Assembly: GCF_002101965.1 (NCBI RefSeq)
Contig: NZ_LQQA01000013.1
Coordinates: forward strand, 341,962-405,961
DNA: 64,000 nucleotides
Direction: 5' to 3'
Source of the DNA: Mycolicibacterium wolinskyi
Lineage (GTDB): Bacteria > Actinomycetota > Actinomycetes > Mycobacteriales > Mycobacteriaceae
Every line of letters starts with the position of its first letter. Position 1 is the first letter of the stretch. Shown in pieces: positions 33,719 through 43,489 of the stretch. Position numbers and translations under genes: made by a program. Below the pieces are notes generated by a model. That model saw only the letters and a program-made list of their open reading frames with translations, was not told the DNA's origin and ran no database searches.

Positions 33719-34525
33719 CTATTCCTGCACGATCACCGGATCGCCGACGTTGACCGTGTTGAAGTACCACTCCGCGGCGGCCGGGATCAGGCTGATGCAG
33801 CCATGGCTGACATTCTCCAACCCCATCGATGCGACAGCCCACGGAGCGGAGTGCACGAAGATACCGCGCCGCGTGATCCGGACCGCGTAATCCACCTCGA
33901 GTAGGTAACCGTCAGCGGCGTCCACGGGTATACCGACACTGCTCGAGTCCATCGTCACCGAGCGCTCTTTCTCCAGCACGGTGTAGGTGCCGACAGGCGT
34001 CGGATACTCGGGGCGCCCCATGGAAGCCAGGAGCACGCCCTCCTCGCCTCGGCGCGGAAGGTGGTGCGGGGCCGGCAGTGGGATCGGGGATCCTGCGCCG
34101 ATCCCGTCGATGGTCACGGTGAAGGTGTGATCGGAGATATCGGCGACGCCGACAACGGCGGCGCCGGTCTGGAACTGCGCCAGCTTACCGCTCACCGAGA
34201 GGCTCACCGTGCTGTGCGCGGGCCAGAACTTGTCCGGAACCCATTGCACCACATTGCTTTCGAGCCATTCGAACTTGCCGGTGCGGGCCGGTGTCGACTT
34301 CACCGCGATGGCACGCTCGACCGCCGACCGGTTGGCGATCGGCTTGCTGAACGTCACCACGACCGGATGCCCGACACCCACGACATCACCTTGCTTCGGT
34401 GCGATCGATTCGATGGAAGAGTTCAGCGGCTGGCTGGCCGCCGCGGGGTCGACACTCGTCGTACCAGCCGAAACGGCCATGGTGACCACGACCAACGCGA
34501 GTACACCCTGAATGATCGCCCGCAT
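33719..34525 (-). CDS. L,D-transpeptidase (YkuD domain), exported
   Basis: A 268-residue exported enzyme that makes 3-3 peptidoglycan cross-links or links proteins to them. It has an N-terminal signal segment (GVLALVVVTMAVSAGTTSV), a bacterial Ig-like domain (about 40-130, with VVTFSKPIANRSAVERAI), and the catalytic YkuD domain ending in IFVHSAPWAVASMG and the active-site SHGCISL. The single Ig-like domain and length match the shorter mycobacterial Ldt paralogues. No lipobox Cys is seen. It is carbapenem-sensitive by family. Confidence 0.9.
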   Translation of the reverse strand: MRAIIQGVLALVVVTMAVSAGTTSVDPAAASQPLNSSIESIAPKQGDVVGVGHPVVVTFSKPIANRSAVERAIAVKSTPARTGKFEWLESNVVQWVPDKFWPAHSTVSLSVSGKLAQFQTGAAVVGVADISDHTFTVTIDGIGAGSPIPLPAPHHLPRRGEEGVLLASMGRPEYPTPVGTYTVLEKERSVTMDSSSVGIPVDAADGYLLEVDYAVRITRRGIFVHSAPWAVASMGLENVSHGCISLIPAAAEWYFNTVNVGDPVIVQE

Positions 34526-34884
34526 CAGTCCGATCCCTCTATTACGACCGCCCGGTCTTGAACGATGTCATGGTACGTGCCCGTGGGCCACCGAATGTCC
34601 GCTGGTGCGTTGACAATTCGGTCAAGTGTTTGTCACGGAACGGCTACAGCGGCGGCCGCAGTCCACGACCATAGCCGCCGAGCGTGGGGGCTGTGCGCGC
34701 AAACGGGGTGGAAACTGTGCGTAGGGCGCACACTCGCGCGACAGCGGATTCGCTAATCAGTTCGAGCGCCAGCGAACGCGCTCTGGTTGCCCCCGTCGAT
34801 GCAGAATCGTTATCAGTCGTTTACCATCTCCCGGAGCCGAGTCCTACCTGAACGTTAATTAGCTCGGCGGAGGGTGGTACGGCC
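34526..34884. other. Intergenic region between divergent Ldt and conservon genes
   Basis: A 359-bp space. TTGAC-AATTCG-GTCAA (34610-34625) is an inverted repeat that overlaps a TTGACA -35-like element. TTAATTAG near 34855 is a possible -10 for the conservon. No further ORF with coding character was seen. Confidence 0.5.
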
Positions 34885-37533
34885 GTGGATGAAAAAGATC
34901 CGAATATCGGTGAACATCCGCGTCCGGCGACGGCGCGGCTGTCGTTCGACGGCTGGCCGTTGCGCTGGAAGGTCGCGGCGACCCTGGTGCTCCCGATCCT
35001 GCTCGCTGCGACGTTCGGCGCAGTCCGGATCTCGAACGAACTCACTGCGGCGTCCGAGTTGAGCGTCGCATCCGACAACGCCGTGATCGTCGTGCCCGCG
35101 GTCGAGCTGGTCGACCGGCTCGACGCTCTCGCCTACGCCGCCGCCTCGGGTGCGCCGATCGAGGAGCCGCTCGAGCAGTTCGACGCGAGCGCCGAGACCC
35201 TGGCGTCGGTGACCACGTCCGCGGAGTTCGACCCTGCGGTAGCCGCCGAACTCGCGACGGCATCTTCGACCGCCAAAACCCTGCGCGACGAGATCACGTC
35301 CCGCCCGGTCCCGCAGCCGGAGATCGCCGAACGAGCACGGAGCGTGGCATCTGAGGTCATCGCGGCGATCGCGACGACGACGGCGACCGTCGACGACACG
35401 ACCGTCCGCCCGCTCGCGGACCAGCTGGTCACGGTTCTCGCGGCACAACGGGCGCTCACCACGCAGCGGGTGCTGGTCGCCACGCCGGGGTTCGTCGATT
35501 CGGCCGAGCTGCGGACCGAGGCGGCCGACGCGGCAGGCGCCGAGGCGGCGGCGATCGACCGGCTCGCCCAGTTGACGCTCACGGATGACGCCGCGGCGTT
35601 GCGTGACGCATCCGACGTTCGCCGCACGGCCTACACGCGGCCCCTGAACGAGTCCATACCGGCGGCCGGCTTCACCAACGCCATGCAGGCGAGCGTCGAC
35701 AAGTACCGCGGACTGACACAGCAGCTGTCGTCCGACCTCGACCGCACGCTGCACGACCGAGCCAACGCACTGCGGTCCGACGCCCTGCGTGACACCGCGA
35801 TCATCCTCGGCGCGGTGCTGACCGCACTCGTCTTCGCCCTCGCGGTCGGGCGCTCGCTCATCCGCTCGATCAACCGGCTGCGCCGCGGCGCACTGCACGT
35901 CGCGCAGGTCGAGCTGCCCGAGGAGATCGAGCGTCTCAGCAAGGGTGGCGGCCTGCCGGAGATCACCGCGCTGCCGGTCCGCACCAAAGAAGAAGTAGGG
36001 CAGCTCGCGCGCGCGATCGACGACATCCACCACCAGGCCGTCCGCCTCGCGAGCGAGCACGGGGTTCGCCTGCAGATCGGCGACATGTTCGAGACCCTCT
36101 CGCGACGGAGCCGGTCCCTCGTGGAGGAGCAGCTCGCGCTGATCGAGACGCTCGAGGTCGACGAGGACGACCCGGTGCGGCTCGAGCATCTGTTCCGGCT
36201 CGATCACCTCGCCACGCGCATGCGCCGCAACGGCGACAACCTGCTCGTGCTCGCCGACACGGTGGAACGCCACCGCATGTCGGCACCCGTTCCACTGCCG
36301 GACGTGCTGCGCGCCGCGATGTCCGAGGTCGAGGAGTACCGCCGGGTCCAGGTCGGCCCCATCGTCGACGTCTCGATCGTCGGCGCGGCGGCAGGCGACA
36401 TCGGCCACCTGATCGCAGAACTCCTCGACAACGCACTTCGGTACTCACCACCCGAATCGCCGGTTCTGGTCACGGTCGGGCGCGCGGTCGACGCCGGCGT
36501 CCTGGTCGAGGTGGCCGACCGCGGGCTCGGCATGTCCAAGGAGGACATGAGCGCGGCGAACGACCGGCTCGCACTCGGCGGTGAGGTGACATCCGAGACG
36601 GCGAAACGCATGGGCCTTTTCGTGGTCGGCCGGCTCGCGCGACGTCATGACGCGACGGTGCGGCTGCGCACCACCAGCCACCTGACCGACCGGCCCGGTG
36701 TGACGGTGAGCGTGCATCTGCCCGGCGCGCTGATCGCCCCGCCCGCCGCAATGGGCGACGCACTCGGCGACTCGCCCGCATTCGCCGACACCCCGCGTCA
36801 CTCCCGCGAACAGATGCAGGCGCCTTCGCACGAGCGCGGCGCTGGGCGGGCACTCGCCGACGACACCGCTGGTGTGCAGACGGCGACGGCAAGCGCACCC
36901 CCCGCCGCGGTTCACACCACCAACAACGGCAGTACGCTCCCGAAGCGGTCGCCCGGCGCGAGCGGTGTCAACGGTGTCCCCGCTCCCACGAACGGGCTGT
37001 CGGCGCCGCCGGTGCCGCAACCGGCCGACGACGACGGCGCCGAACACCAGTCGCGACCGAACGCGCTGTCCTTCTTTACTTCTTCCCCTACCTCCACTTC
37101 TGCCCCGACGCCACCCGCGCCCGTCCGGCCGGAGCCGCCTGAGCCGGCACCGCCCGCGCCCGAACGCCCATGGCTTGACATCGAGTCCGAGAGCGCGCCG
37201 ATCTTCGAGCGGATGACGTCCGAATGGCTGATGGATCCGGTGGCGCAGGAATCGCGCAGCCGGGCCTGGACGAGTTCGGCGGATGCCCTCTGGGCCGCTG
37301 CCGCCAAGGCCGTCGATCAGGAACCCAAACGGCATACTGAATCCGGACTGCCGATCCGCGAACGCGGTGCCCGCCTCGTTCCGGACGACACCAGGCCGGA
37401 AGCTCACGCCAGATCCGACGTGGGGAAGGACCCCGCGGCGATCCGCGACGTGCTGAGCCGACAACTGGCAGGCGTTCGCAGAGGCCGAGCCGAAACCGAT
37501 GCAGCACACCGCCGAATCGAAGGAGACCGATGA
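34885..37533 (+). CDS. Conservon sensor histidine kinase-like protein (CvnA type)
   Basis: An 882-residue inner-membrane protein. Helix 1 is at about 30-50 ([18 protein letters not shown]), an extracytoplasmic sensor of some 260 residues follows, then helix 2 ([16 protein letters not shown], about 310). The cytoplasmic part has a HAMP-like linker, the dimerisation helix [16 protein letters not shown] with [18 protein letters not shown], and an ATPase domain ([32 protein letters not shown]). A long Pro/Ala/Ser-rich disordered tail of about 250 residues ends it. GTG at 34885 follows GGAGGG. No response regulator is nearby; output is through the following GTPase set. Confidence 0.88.
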   Translation: MDEKDPNIGEHPRPATARLSFDGWPLRWKVAATLVLPILLAATFGAVRISNELTAASELSVASDNAVIVVPAVELVDRLDALAYAAASGAPIEEPLEQFDASAETLASVTTSAEFDPAVAAELATASSTAKTLRDEITSRPVPQPEIAERARSVASEVIAAIATTTATVDDTTVRPLADQLVTVLAAQRALTTQRVLVATPGFVDSAELRTEAADAAGAEAAAIDRLAQLTLTDDAAALRDASDVRRTAYTRPLNESIPAAGFTNAMQASVDKYRGLTQQLSSDLDRTLHDRANALRSDALRDTAIILGAVLTALVFALAVGRSLIRSINRLRRGALHVAQVELPEEIERLSKGGGLPEITALPVRTKEEVGQLARAIDDIHHQAVRLASEHGVRLQIGDMFETLSRRSRSLVEEQLALIETLEVDEDDPVRLEHLFRLDHLATRMRRNGDNLLVLADTVERHRMSAPVPLPDVLRAAMSEVEEYRRVQVGPIVDVSIVGAAAGDIGHLIAELLDNALRYSPPESPVLVTVGRAVDAGVLVEVADRGLGMSKEDMSAANDRLALGGEVTSETAKRMGLFVVGRLARRHDATVRLRTTSHLTDRPGVTVSVHLPGALIAPPAAMGDALGDSPAFADTPRHSREQMQAPSHERGAGRALADDTAGVQTATASAPPAAVHTTNNGSTLPKRSPGASGVNGVPAPTNGLSAPPVPQPADDDGAEHQSRPNALSFFTSSPTSTSAPTPPAPVRPEPPEPAPPAPERPWLDIESESAPIFERMTSEWLMDPVAQESRSRAWTSSADALWAAAAKAVDQEPKRHTESGLPIRERGARLVPDDTRPEAHARSDVGKDPAAIRDVLSRQLAGVRRGRAETDAAHRRIEGDR

Positions 37534-37976
37534 ACACCGGCACGCAACCACACGCTGGGTCGGCTGGCTCTGCTCCTGCGACCAGACGCACCCTCGACTG
37601 GCTCGTGTCCAGCTTCGTCCGCGATGTGCCTGGCGTGTCACATGCGATCCTCGTGTCGGCCGACGGTCTGCTGATGGCCTCGAACTCACACCTTCCCGCT
37701 GACCGCGCAGAGCAGTTGGCCGCCGTGACATCGGGTTTGGCGAGCCTGTCGACCGGCGCCGCCCGGCTGTTCGAGGCCGGCAACGTCCGCCAGTCCATCG
37801 TCGAGATGGATGACGGTTTCCTGCTGTTGATGGGGGTCGGAAACGGTTCCTATCTCGCGACGCTCGCGTCGGTCTCCTGCGACATCGGGCAGGTCGGCTA
37901 CGAGATGGCGTTGCTCGTCGACCGCGTCGGCAAGACCGTGCAGGCGACTCCACGTGCCACGCAAGGAGTTCGATGA
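37530..37976 (+). CDS. Roadblock/LC7-domain protein (CvnB type)
   Basis: A 148-residue cytosolic protein. [19 protein letters not shown] and [14 protein letters not shown] are typical of the actinobacterial roadblock/LC7 fold, which binds small GTPases. The ATG overlaps the kinase stop by 4 bp. In conservons this subunit joins CvnC and CvnD at the membrane next to the kinase. Confidence 0.9.
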   Translation: MNTGTQPHAGSAGSAPATRRTLDWLVSSFVRDVPGVSHAILVSADGLLMASNSHLPADRAEQLAAVTSGLASLSTGAARLFEAGNVRQSIVEMDDGFLLLMGVGNGSYLATLASVSCDIGQVGYEMALLVDRVGKTVQATPRATQGVR

Positions 37977-38350
37977 CGCTCAGCATGGACAGGCCTGAGC
38001 AGAAACAATCAGCCAGTCGTGCCCGGCCCTACACGCTGACAGGTGGGCGGACCCGCGCGCGGATCGAGATACCGATCGAGGCCTCGGTGGAGGCGCTGGT
38101 GTCGAGCAGCGAGCTCGACTGGGCGCCGGGCGACGTCCACTCGGTCATCGTGCAGCTCTGCGCCAGCCGACCGTCGATCGCCGAGATCTCGGCCTACGCC
38201 GGTCTGCCCATCGGGGTGACGCGCGTACTGGTCGGTGATCTGGTGGAGAGCGGCCACCTGCGGGTGCACGCCACGCTGACCGACCACACGACCGCAACGG
38301 AGCGGCGCCGACTGATCGAAAGGACCCTCAGTGGACTACGCGCACTCTGA
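37973..38350 (+). CDS. DUF742 protein (CvnC type)
   Basis: A 125-residue protein. [15 protein letters not shown] near the N-terminus and a winged-helix-like C-terminal half ([20 protein letters not shown], then [12 protein letters not shown]) identify DUF742. Members occur almost only in conservons and may help assemble the GTPase complex. It overlaps its neighbours at both ends (4 bp and 20 bp). Confidence 0.88.
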   Translation: MTLSMDRPEQKQSASRARPYTLTGGRTRARIEIPIEASVEALVSSSELDWAPGDVHSVIVQLCASRPSIAEISAYAGLPIGVTRVLVGDLVESGHLRVHATLTDHTTATERRRLIERTLSGLRAL

Positions 38351-38915
38351 CGCCGGTGCCACCGTGTCGTCGACGAAGATCGTGATCGCCGGCGGCTTCG
38401 GTGTCGGCAAGACCACGTTCGTCGGCGCGGTGTCGGAGATCGTGCCGCTGCGCACCGAGGCCCTCGTCACGAACGTGTCCCACGGCCACGACGACATCGA
38501 CGCGACGCCGGGCAAAGAGACCACCACGGTCGCAATGGACTTCGGCCGGATCACCATCGCGAGCGATCTCGTGCTCTACCTGTTCGGCACACCCGGGCAA
38601 CGCCGGTTCTGGTTCATGTGGGACGACCTGGTCCATGGCGCGATCGGCGCCATCGTGCTGGTCGACACCCGCAGGCTCGACGACAGCTTCGCGGCCGTCG
38701 ACTTCTTCGAGGCACGAAGCCTGCCATTCCTGATCGCCGTCAACGAGTTCGACGACGCGCCGAAGCACACCGTCGAAGATCTCCGCGAGGCGCTCTCCGT
38801 GTCTCCCAACGTGCCGATCATCAGTGTCGACGCGCGGCAACGCGATTCGGCGAAGAACGCGTTGATCGCCATCACCTCCTACGCACTGGACCGTCTGCCG
38901 ACGACCGTGCCCTGA
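38331..38915 (+). CDS. Small Ras-like GTPase (CvnD type)
   Basis: A 194-residue GTPase. The P-loop is GGFGVGKTTF, switch II is LFGTPGQRRFW, and the base-specificity motif is NEFD. GTG at 38331 overlaps DUF742 by 20 bp. The usual final Gln of switch II is retained. In M. smegmatis a related set (mfp locus) works with a pentapeptide-repeat protein on gyrase; here no pentapeptide gene follows, and an MHYT gene takes that place. Confidence 0.92.
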   Translation: MDYAHSDAGATVSSTKIVIAGGFGVGKTTFVGAVSEIVPLRTEALVTNVSHGHDDIDATPGKETTTVAMDFGRITIASDLVLYLFGTPGQRRFWFMWDDLVHGAIGAIVLVDTRRLDDSFAAVDFFEARSLPFLIAVNEFDDAPKHTVEDLREALSVSPNVPIISVDARQRDSAKNALIAITSYALDRLPTTVP

Positions 38916-38954
38916 TCCCCTGATCCACCAGCCCCACAGTCTTGAGGAACCCTC

Positions 38955-39743
38955 ATGAACCACCATCACGTGCACCACTTCGACATGGGCCTCTGGCTGT
39001 TGTTCCTGGCGTACATCGTCTCCGTGACCGGCTCGGTCGTCGGCCTGGCATGCACCCGCTGCGGTGCCCGCGCCGCCACCGAACGCGACCGGTTGCGGTG
39101 GCTGTTGATGGCGGCCATCGCGATCGGCGGCGTCGGAATCTGGCTCATGCACTTCATCGCCATGCTGGGCTTCGCGATTCCCAACAGCGTGGTGCGCTAC
39201 CACCTCGGCTGGACTGTGGCATCCGCGGTGCTGGCGATCGCGGCCGTGTTCGCGGGGTTGGTCACGATCGGCCGCACCTTCGATCTGCGCCGTCTCATCG
39301 CCGGTGGCGTGATCACCGGCCTGGCCGTCGCCCTCATGCACTACACCGGCATGTGGGCGATGCAGATCCAGGGCACGATCGCCTACGACAAATTCCTTGT
39401 CGCCCTGTCATTTCTGATCGCCGTGGTGGCCGCGACGGCGGCGCTGTGGTTCACCCTCGTCCTCAAGTCGCCGGTGCTGCGGTTCGCCGCCGGTCTCGTG
39501 ATGGGTGTCGCCGTCGTTGGCATGCACTACACGGGGATGGCCGCGGTCCGGGTCACCGTCGACCGCACCGTGCCGGTTCCCGGTGGGCCCGAGGCGTTCT
39601 CGTTCCTGTTCCCGGTCTTCGTGATCGGCCTGCTCGCACTCGTCATCCCGATCACCGCGATCATGCTGGCCTCTGATCGCAACACCGACGACACCGACGC
39701 CGAAGCGCGCGCCGTCGCGGCGACCGGCGGCCGGCACCGCTGA
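38955..39743 (+). CDS. MHYT-domain membrane protein
   Basis: A 262-residue integral membrane protein with seven predicted helices. The MHYT motif occurs three times: WLMHFIAMLGF, ALMHYTGMWAM and GMHYTGMAAV. These histidine/methionine patches are proposed to bind copper and sense gases such as O2, CO or NO. Most MHYT proteins carry a GGDEF/EAL or kinase output domain; this one has none. It starts 39 bp after the GTPase and is probably part of the conservon unit, perhaps as a gas-sensing partner. The N-terminal HHHVHH run is notable. Confidence 0.87.
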   Translation: MNHHHVHHFDMGLWLLFLAYIVSVTGSVVGLACTRCGARAATERDRLRWLLMAAIAIGGVGIWLMHFIAMLGFAIPNSVVRYHLGWTVASAVLAIAAVFAGLVTIGRTFDLRRLIAGGVITGLAVALMHYTGMWAMQIQGTIAYDKFLVALSFLIAVVAATAALWFTLVLKSPVLRFAAGLVMGVAVVGMHYTGMAAVRVTVDRTVPVPGGPEAFSFLFPVFVIGLLALVIPITAIMLASDRNTDDTDAEARAVAATGGRHR

Positions 39744-39753
39744 GCCCCGCGAC

Positions 39754-40239
39754 TCAGGCGGCGAGCAGTTCGTCGATCTGGTTGATCGCCAACGTGGATC
39801 CCTCGACGATGCCCATGTCGAGCACCTGCTGAAGCGCCTCGGCGGACTCGAACGTGCTCACGTAGGTAGCCCGCGTACCGCCCTGGTGTTCGGCGAACGT
39901 ATAGACGTTGCGCGACACCGGCATATCGGGGTTGGGGTTCAAGTCGATGTCGGCGAAGCCGTCGAGGAATTCCAGGCTTCTCGGCTCGTCGACGGACGTG
40001 ATCTCCCAGTATCCGGCGTGCTTGTCACCCTCCGGTCCGGTCATGTAGTACGTCACGCGGCCGCCGGGCGTGAGGTTGTGGTCGACGACGGTCGCGGGAT
40101 AAGTCGGCGGGCCCCAAACCTTTTCGAGCTGGCGCGGGTCGGCGTAGACCTGCCAGATCCGTTCGACGGGAGCCGCGAAATCTGCGGTGATCGTCAGAGT
40201 CAGCTTGTCGATGTCGTGTTGGACGTCTGTCACGGGCAT
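39754..40239 (-). CDS. SRPBCC (AHSA1-like) protein
   Basis: A 161-residue START-like domain with the AHSA1 hallmarks ERIWQVYADPRQLEKVWGPP and VTYYMTGPEGDKHAGYWEI. Such proteins are often encoded behind an ArsR regulator and bind small hydrophobic ligands. It starts 3 bp after the ArsR stop. No enzymatic residues can be assigned. Confidence 0.87.
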   Translation of the reverse strand: MPVTDVQHDIDKLTLTITADFAAPVERIWQVYADPRQLEKVWGPPTYPATVVDHNLTPGGRVTYYMTGPEGDKHAGYWEITSVDEPRSLEFLDGFADIDLNPNPDMPVSRNVYTFAEHQGGTRATYVSTFESAEALQQVLDMGIVEGSTLAINQIDELLAA

Positions 40240-40242
40240 GGT

Positions 40243-40584
40243 TCAGTTCTCCTTGGTCGTGTCGGATGAGATGAGTTCGTCGATGCGTGCGATGCGGCCA
40301 CGCCAAACCTGCTCCAGCTCAGTGAGCATCGAACCCACCGACCGCACCGCATCCACGTCACCACTGGCCAGTTGCTCGCGACCACTGCGTCGCTTGGTGA
40401 TCAGACCAGCCTTTTCGAGCACGGCAACGTGCTTTTGCACTGCGGCGAAGCTCATGTCATACTTCGTCGCGAGCGCGGAAACCGAGTGCTCCCCGGCCAG
40501 TACTCGGCGCATGATGTCGCGCCTCGTACGGTCGGCGAGCGCGTGGAACAGGGCGTCCGCCCGATCCTCGTCCTGCTCGGTCAC
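40243..40584 (-). CDS. ArsR-family winged-helix regulator
   Basis: A 113-residue repressor: ALFHALADRTRRDIMRRVL and LATKYDMSFAAVQKHVAVLE form the HTH; no metal-binding cysteines are present. GTG at 40584 was chosen because a TATGTT -10 lies 6 bp upstream, giving a leaderless mRNA, and because the earlier TTG (40599) falls inside the operator palindrome. It is co-transcribed with the AHSA1-like gene. It probably represses itself. Confidence 0.85.
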   Translation of the reverse strand: MTEQDEDRADALFHALADRTRRDIMRRVLAGEHSVSALATKYDMSFAAVQKHVAVLEKAGLITKRRSGREQLASGDVDAVRSVGSMLTELEQVWRGRIARIDELISSDTTKEN

Positions 40585-40590
40585 ACCACA

Positions 40591-40621
40591 AACATACAAC
40601 CAATCGGTTGTAGGTTGTCAA
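40591..40621 (-). promoter_or_regulatory. Leaderless ArsR promoter with embedded operator
   Basis: On the minus strand TTGACA (40621-40616) and TATGTT (40596-40591) are separated by 19 bp. The spacer and -10 edge hold a perfect inverted repeat TACAACC-N4-GGTTGTA (40595-40612). The GTG follows the -10 by 6 bp. Repressor binding here would block polymerase directly. Confidence 0.7.
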
Positions 40622-41589
40622 GAGTCAGTTTCGGCGAGACTGCCTGTCGCGGCGTCGGCCCATGACGGCAACCAGACGTCCGGCTCGTGGCACCCAGGCT
40701 TGTGCAGCGCGCCGAGGTAGTTGCGCAGGGTCGCCAGACCAGGGTGTGGGTTGGCGCTCAGCCAGACGAGCGAGTGCGGGTAGACGGGTGTGGGGTTGCG
40801 CAGCGGTATGCGACGCAATTCGTACCAGGAAGGCCACAGATAGCGGTCGCGTTTGCCCACCACAGTGGCGATATCCGTTGCTTGGCAGAGTGTTTCGAGA
40901 AGGGCTTCGTCACCGAAGTGCGGCCCGCGCCCGTCGATCGTGAGGCCGAATGCGTCGGCCAGCTCGTTATAGAACGCCGCCCACTCCGTGCCGGCAGCGA
41001 TGCCCGGGATCCAGATCCGATGCCCCGCGACGGCGCGTGGGTCGATGCTGGTTCTGCTCGCGAGTGGATGCTTGGGCCCGACGAGGAGTTCCAGTTCATG
41101 GTCGATCGCACGCGCTGCGGTCAAGCCGTCCGGCATGTCCGCGGCCGGCATCGTCACCGCCCGAAACGAGGCATCGACACTTCCGGAGTGCACCGCGGTC
41201 AGCGCTCCGGCGAGGGTGTTGTTCGGCAACGTGACGACTTCGACGTCCAGCTCGGGATGGGCGAGATGAAAGTCCTGAAGAACAACTGATGGCGCGACGC
41301 GGCGATGGGGCACATCGACGCGAAGTGGCCGAGCCTCGGGCCGGACCGACTGCCTCGCGCGTTCCGCGGCGCCGAGCAGATCCTGCGCATGCGGAAGGAA
41401 CGTCTGGCCGTCGCTGGTGAGCCGCACGCCGTGCGGGGTGCGCGTGAACAGCACGGCCCCGATGTCGTGCTCCAATGCGGCGACACGCTTCGAAACCGCT
41501 TGCGGTGTAAGGCCTAACTCGTCCGCCGCGGCTTGGAACTGACCCAGGTCGGCCGCGGCGACGAATGTGCGTACGCCGTCAAGATCCAA
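40618..41589 (-). CDS. LysR-family transcriptional regulator
   Basis: A 323-residue LTTR. VRTFVAAADLGQFQAAADEL and LTPQAVSKRVAALEHDIGA form the HTH; the effector domain follows. The last bases of the gene overlap the -35 of the ArsR promoter downstream. It is divergent from the acetyltransferase gene 76 bp away, its likely target. Confidence 0.88.
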   Translation of the reverse strand: MDLDGVRTFVAAADLGQFQAAADELGLTPQAVSKRVAALEHDIGAVLFTRTPHGVRLTSDGQTFLPHAQDLLGAAERARQSVRPEARPLRVDVPHRRVAPSVVLQDFHLAHPELDVEVVTLPNNTLAGALTAVHSGSVDASFRAVTMPAADMPDGLTAARAIDHELELLVGPKHPLASRTSIDPRAVAGHRIWIPGIAAGTEWAAFYNELADAFGLTIDGRGPHFGDEALLETLCQATDIATVVGKRDRYLWPSWYELRRIPLRNPTPVYPHSLVWLSANPHPGLATLRNYLGALHKPGCHEPDVWLPSWADAATGSLAETDS

Positions 41590-41665
41590 CGCTCAACGCC
41601 TGGTTGTGACGGGCATGCGTGTCGGTTGATTGCCGCGCCGTCATGGCCGCTGATGAGATCGGTGC

Positions 41666-42214
41666 ATGCCCTATTTGACCTCCGGCCGCCTCTACATCCA
41701 AACCCCCGAGTGGGAACGTGTTGCCGAACGGATCCATCACGTCACCACACTCACGTCGCGGCTCAACCTGCTTGCGTTCGACGCCGCCGAAGAGCGAGCG
41801 GCGCTGTTGGCCCAGGTGTTCGGCGGGCCGCTCCCGAAGACCGTCACGGTGTATCCGCCGTTCTTCACCGACAACGGGCTCAACACCACCTTCGGCGAGA
41901 ACGTCTTCGTCAATCAGGGATGCACGTTCTTCGATCAGGGCGGCATCAGCGTCGGCGCCGGGACGATGATCGGACCGAAGACGAATCTGATCACGTCCGG
42001 GCATCCGGTTCCGCCCGCCGAGCGGCGCGAGTACATCCTCGCCGCACCCATCGTCCTCGAAGACAACGTGTGGCTCGGCGCGGCCGTCACGATCCTGCCC
42101 GGTGTCACGGTCGGCGTGAATTCGGTGGTCGGCGCCGGAGCCGTCGTGACCAGAGACGTGCCGCCGAACACGGTGGTGACCGGCGCGGCGGCATCGGTGC
42201 GCACGAGTTGGTGA
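41666..42214 (+). CDS. Sugar O-acetyltransferase (maltose/galactoside acetyltransferase type)
   Basis: A 182-residue left-handed beta-helix enzyme that moves acetyl from acetyl-CoA to a sugar hydroxyl. TFGENVFVNQGCTFFDQGG, SGHPVPPAERRE (with the catalytic His) and WLGAAVTILPGVTVG with hexapeptide repeats are typical of the LacA/Maa group. It is divergent from a LysR gene. Likely role is sugar detoxification; the acceptor is unknown. Confidence 0.88.
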   Translation: MPYLTSGRLYIQTPEWERVAERIHHVTTLTSRLNLLAFDAAEERAALLAQVFGGPLPKTVTVYPPFFTDNGLNTTFGENVFVNQGCTFFDQGGISVGAGTMIGPKTNLITSGHPVPPAERREYILAAPIVLEDNVWLGAAVTILPGVTVGVNSVVGAGAVVTRDVPPNTVVTGAAASVRTSW

Positions 42215-42244
42215 GCGCGTGCTCGGAACGTCCGCGTCAGGCGG

Positions 42245-43462
42245 TCATCGAACCGGGACGGGTCGCGGTGGGCCGGGGTCGTCGGGCTCGATCTCCTGCG
42301 GCTCGGTGACCCAGGCGCTGAACACCGGCACCCCGCGCCATGCGGTCGGCCCGTCATCTCTTGCGGCGCAGGCAAGCACCGCGTAGGGGCGGTTGAAGCG
42401 CAACTCGATGCGCCGCACCAGTACCTCATGAAATGACGGCATGCCCGCTGCGCGCAGGCCCATCGCGGTCACCGCCGCGGCCTTGAATCCGGTGCGCGAG
42501 TATGACGCGATGGCCGTCTGCTTTGCGGTGAAGCTCACCGGCAGATCCTCTCGCCGAGCGAAACCGGTCAACGTGTCGAACACCATGGGCACGCCGGGAG
42601 CGTCCGCGAGGTCGTGGTTGCTCGTCGCCGACCACGCCGGCAGAAAACTGCGAAACTCCGCCTGCACCTGCGGACCGCCGGATCGTTGTTCGCGGCGTTC
42701 TGTCACCGTCCACGCGTGTCCGTCGGTGAGTTCTTCGGCAGGCAGCCGACGCGCACCTCGCTCGTCACCGCGAAGCATCGCGGCAATCTGGTGGGCCGCC
42801 GTGTCCACGTCGCGGGGTGAAACGTCAGGTGCTGCAATAACACTGAGCACCTCCAGCGCCGACGACGAGTACGGTGCCGCCACCGCGACCAACCCGGCCG
42901 CGTCGGTTTCGGCCACCAGCTGCAGGCCGTGCTGAAGCGACAGGGCCCGGTTGACCGCGGTACCGAATTCGCCGCCGAGCTCCTCAACCGTTCCCAGTGG
43001 GGTGCCCCAGCGAATATCCGTCGCCAGCGCGGAGGCGAGCACGAGCCGAACCAAACTGTCGATGTTGAGCGGGAATTCGTCGATCAAGCCGTTCGTGCGA
43101 GCGCTGGCCCAGGCGTTGGCGCGCGCCTGATCCGGCACGCGCCCGCGCTCCACCACGTCGGGCAGTGTCTCGGCCCATGCGTCGAAAGCCGGCCCCAACT
43201 CGCGGTCCCACACCGCCGCGATCGCAGACACCGCGGGGTGCGGTTGGCTCAACAGGCTGCGCGCCCGATCTGCGGCGTCGTCGACCGTCGTGCCGAGGAC
43301 AGCCTCGAGATCGCCGCGGCTCGCTCCCCCGGCCGCCGGACCGACCAAGGCCAACAGGAGCCATGCGCCCAACGGCGACGTCACCGCGTGCCCGTCGAGC
43401 AATCGCCTGTTGAACTGGGCCGCGTAGGCAGACACGATCTCGGAGGTCTCGACGCCCGGCAT
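42245..43462 (-). CDS. Serpin-fold protein
   Basis: A 405-residue divergent serpin. HAVTSPLGAWLLLALVGPAA matches helix B (SP...LALL...GA); RANAWASARTNGLIDEF and LVLASALATDIRWGTP match the NXW..E.T.G.I..L and LVLVNAIYFKG.W...F blocks; the hinge and reactive-loop start are RTGFKAAAVTAMG (about 322-335), compare EGTEAAAAT; FNRPYAVLACA (about 356) matches the DRPFLF strand; the end WRGVPVF matches FMGRV. No signal peptide is seen, so it is probably cytosolic. The reactive loop (about 335-350, GLRAAGMPSFHEV) is short. Inhibitory function is likely possible but unproven. Confidence 0.75.
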   Translation of the reverse strand: MPGVETSEIVSAYAAQFNRRLLDGHAVTSPLGAWLLLALVGPAAGGASRGDLEAVLGTTVDDAADRARSLLSQPHPAVSAIAAVWDRELGPAFDAWAETLPDVVERGRVPDQARANAWASARTNGLIDEFPLNIDSLVRLVLASALATDIRWGTPLGTVEELGGEFGTAVNRALSLQHGLQLVAETDAAGLVAVAAPYSSSALEVLSVIAAPDVSPRDVDTAAHQIAAMLRGDERGARRLPAEELTDGHAWTVTERREQRSGGPQVQAEFRSFLPAWSATSNHDLADAPGVPMVFDTLTGFARREDLPVSFTAKQTAIASYSRTGFKAAAVTAMGLRAAGMPSFHEVLVRRIELRFNRPYAVLACAARDDGPTAWRGVPVFSAWVTEPQEIEPDDPGPPRPVPVR

Positions 43463-43489
43463 GCCTGAACCTTATCGGCGGGGTGGCCC

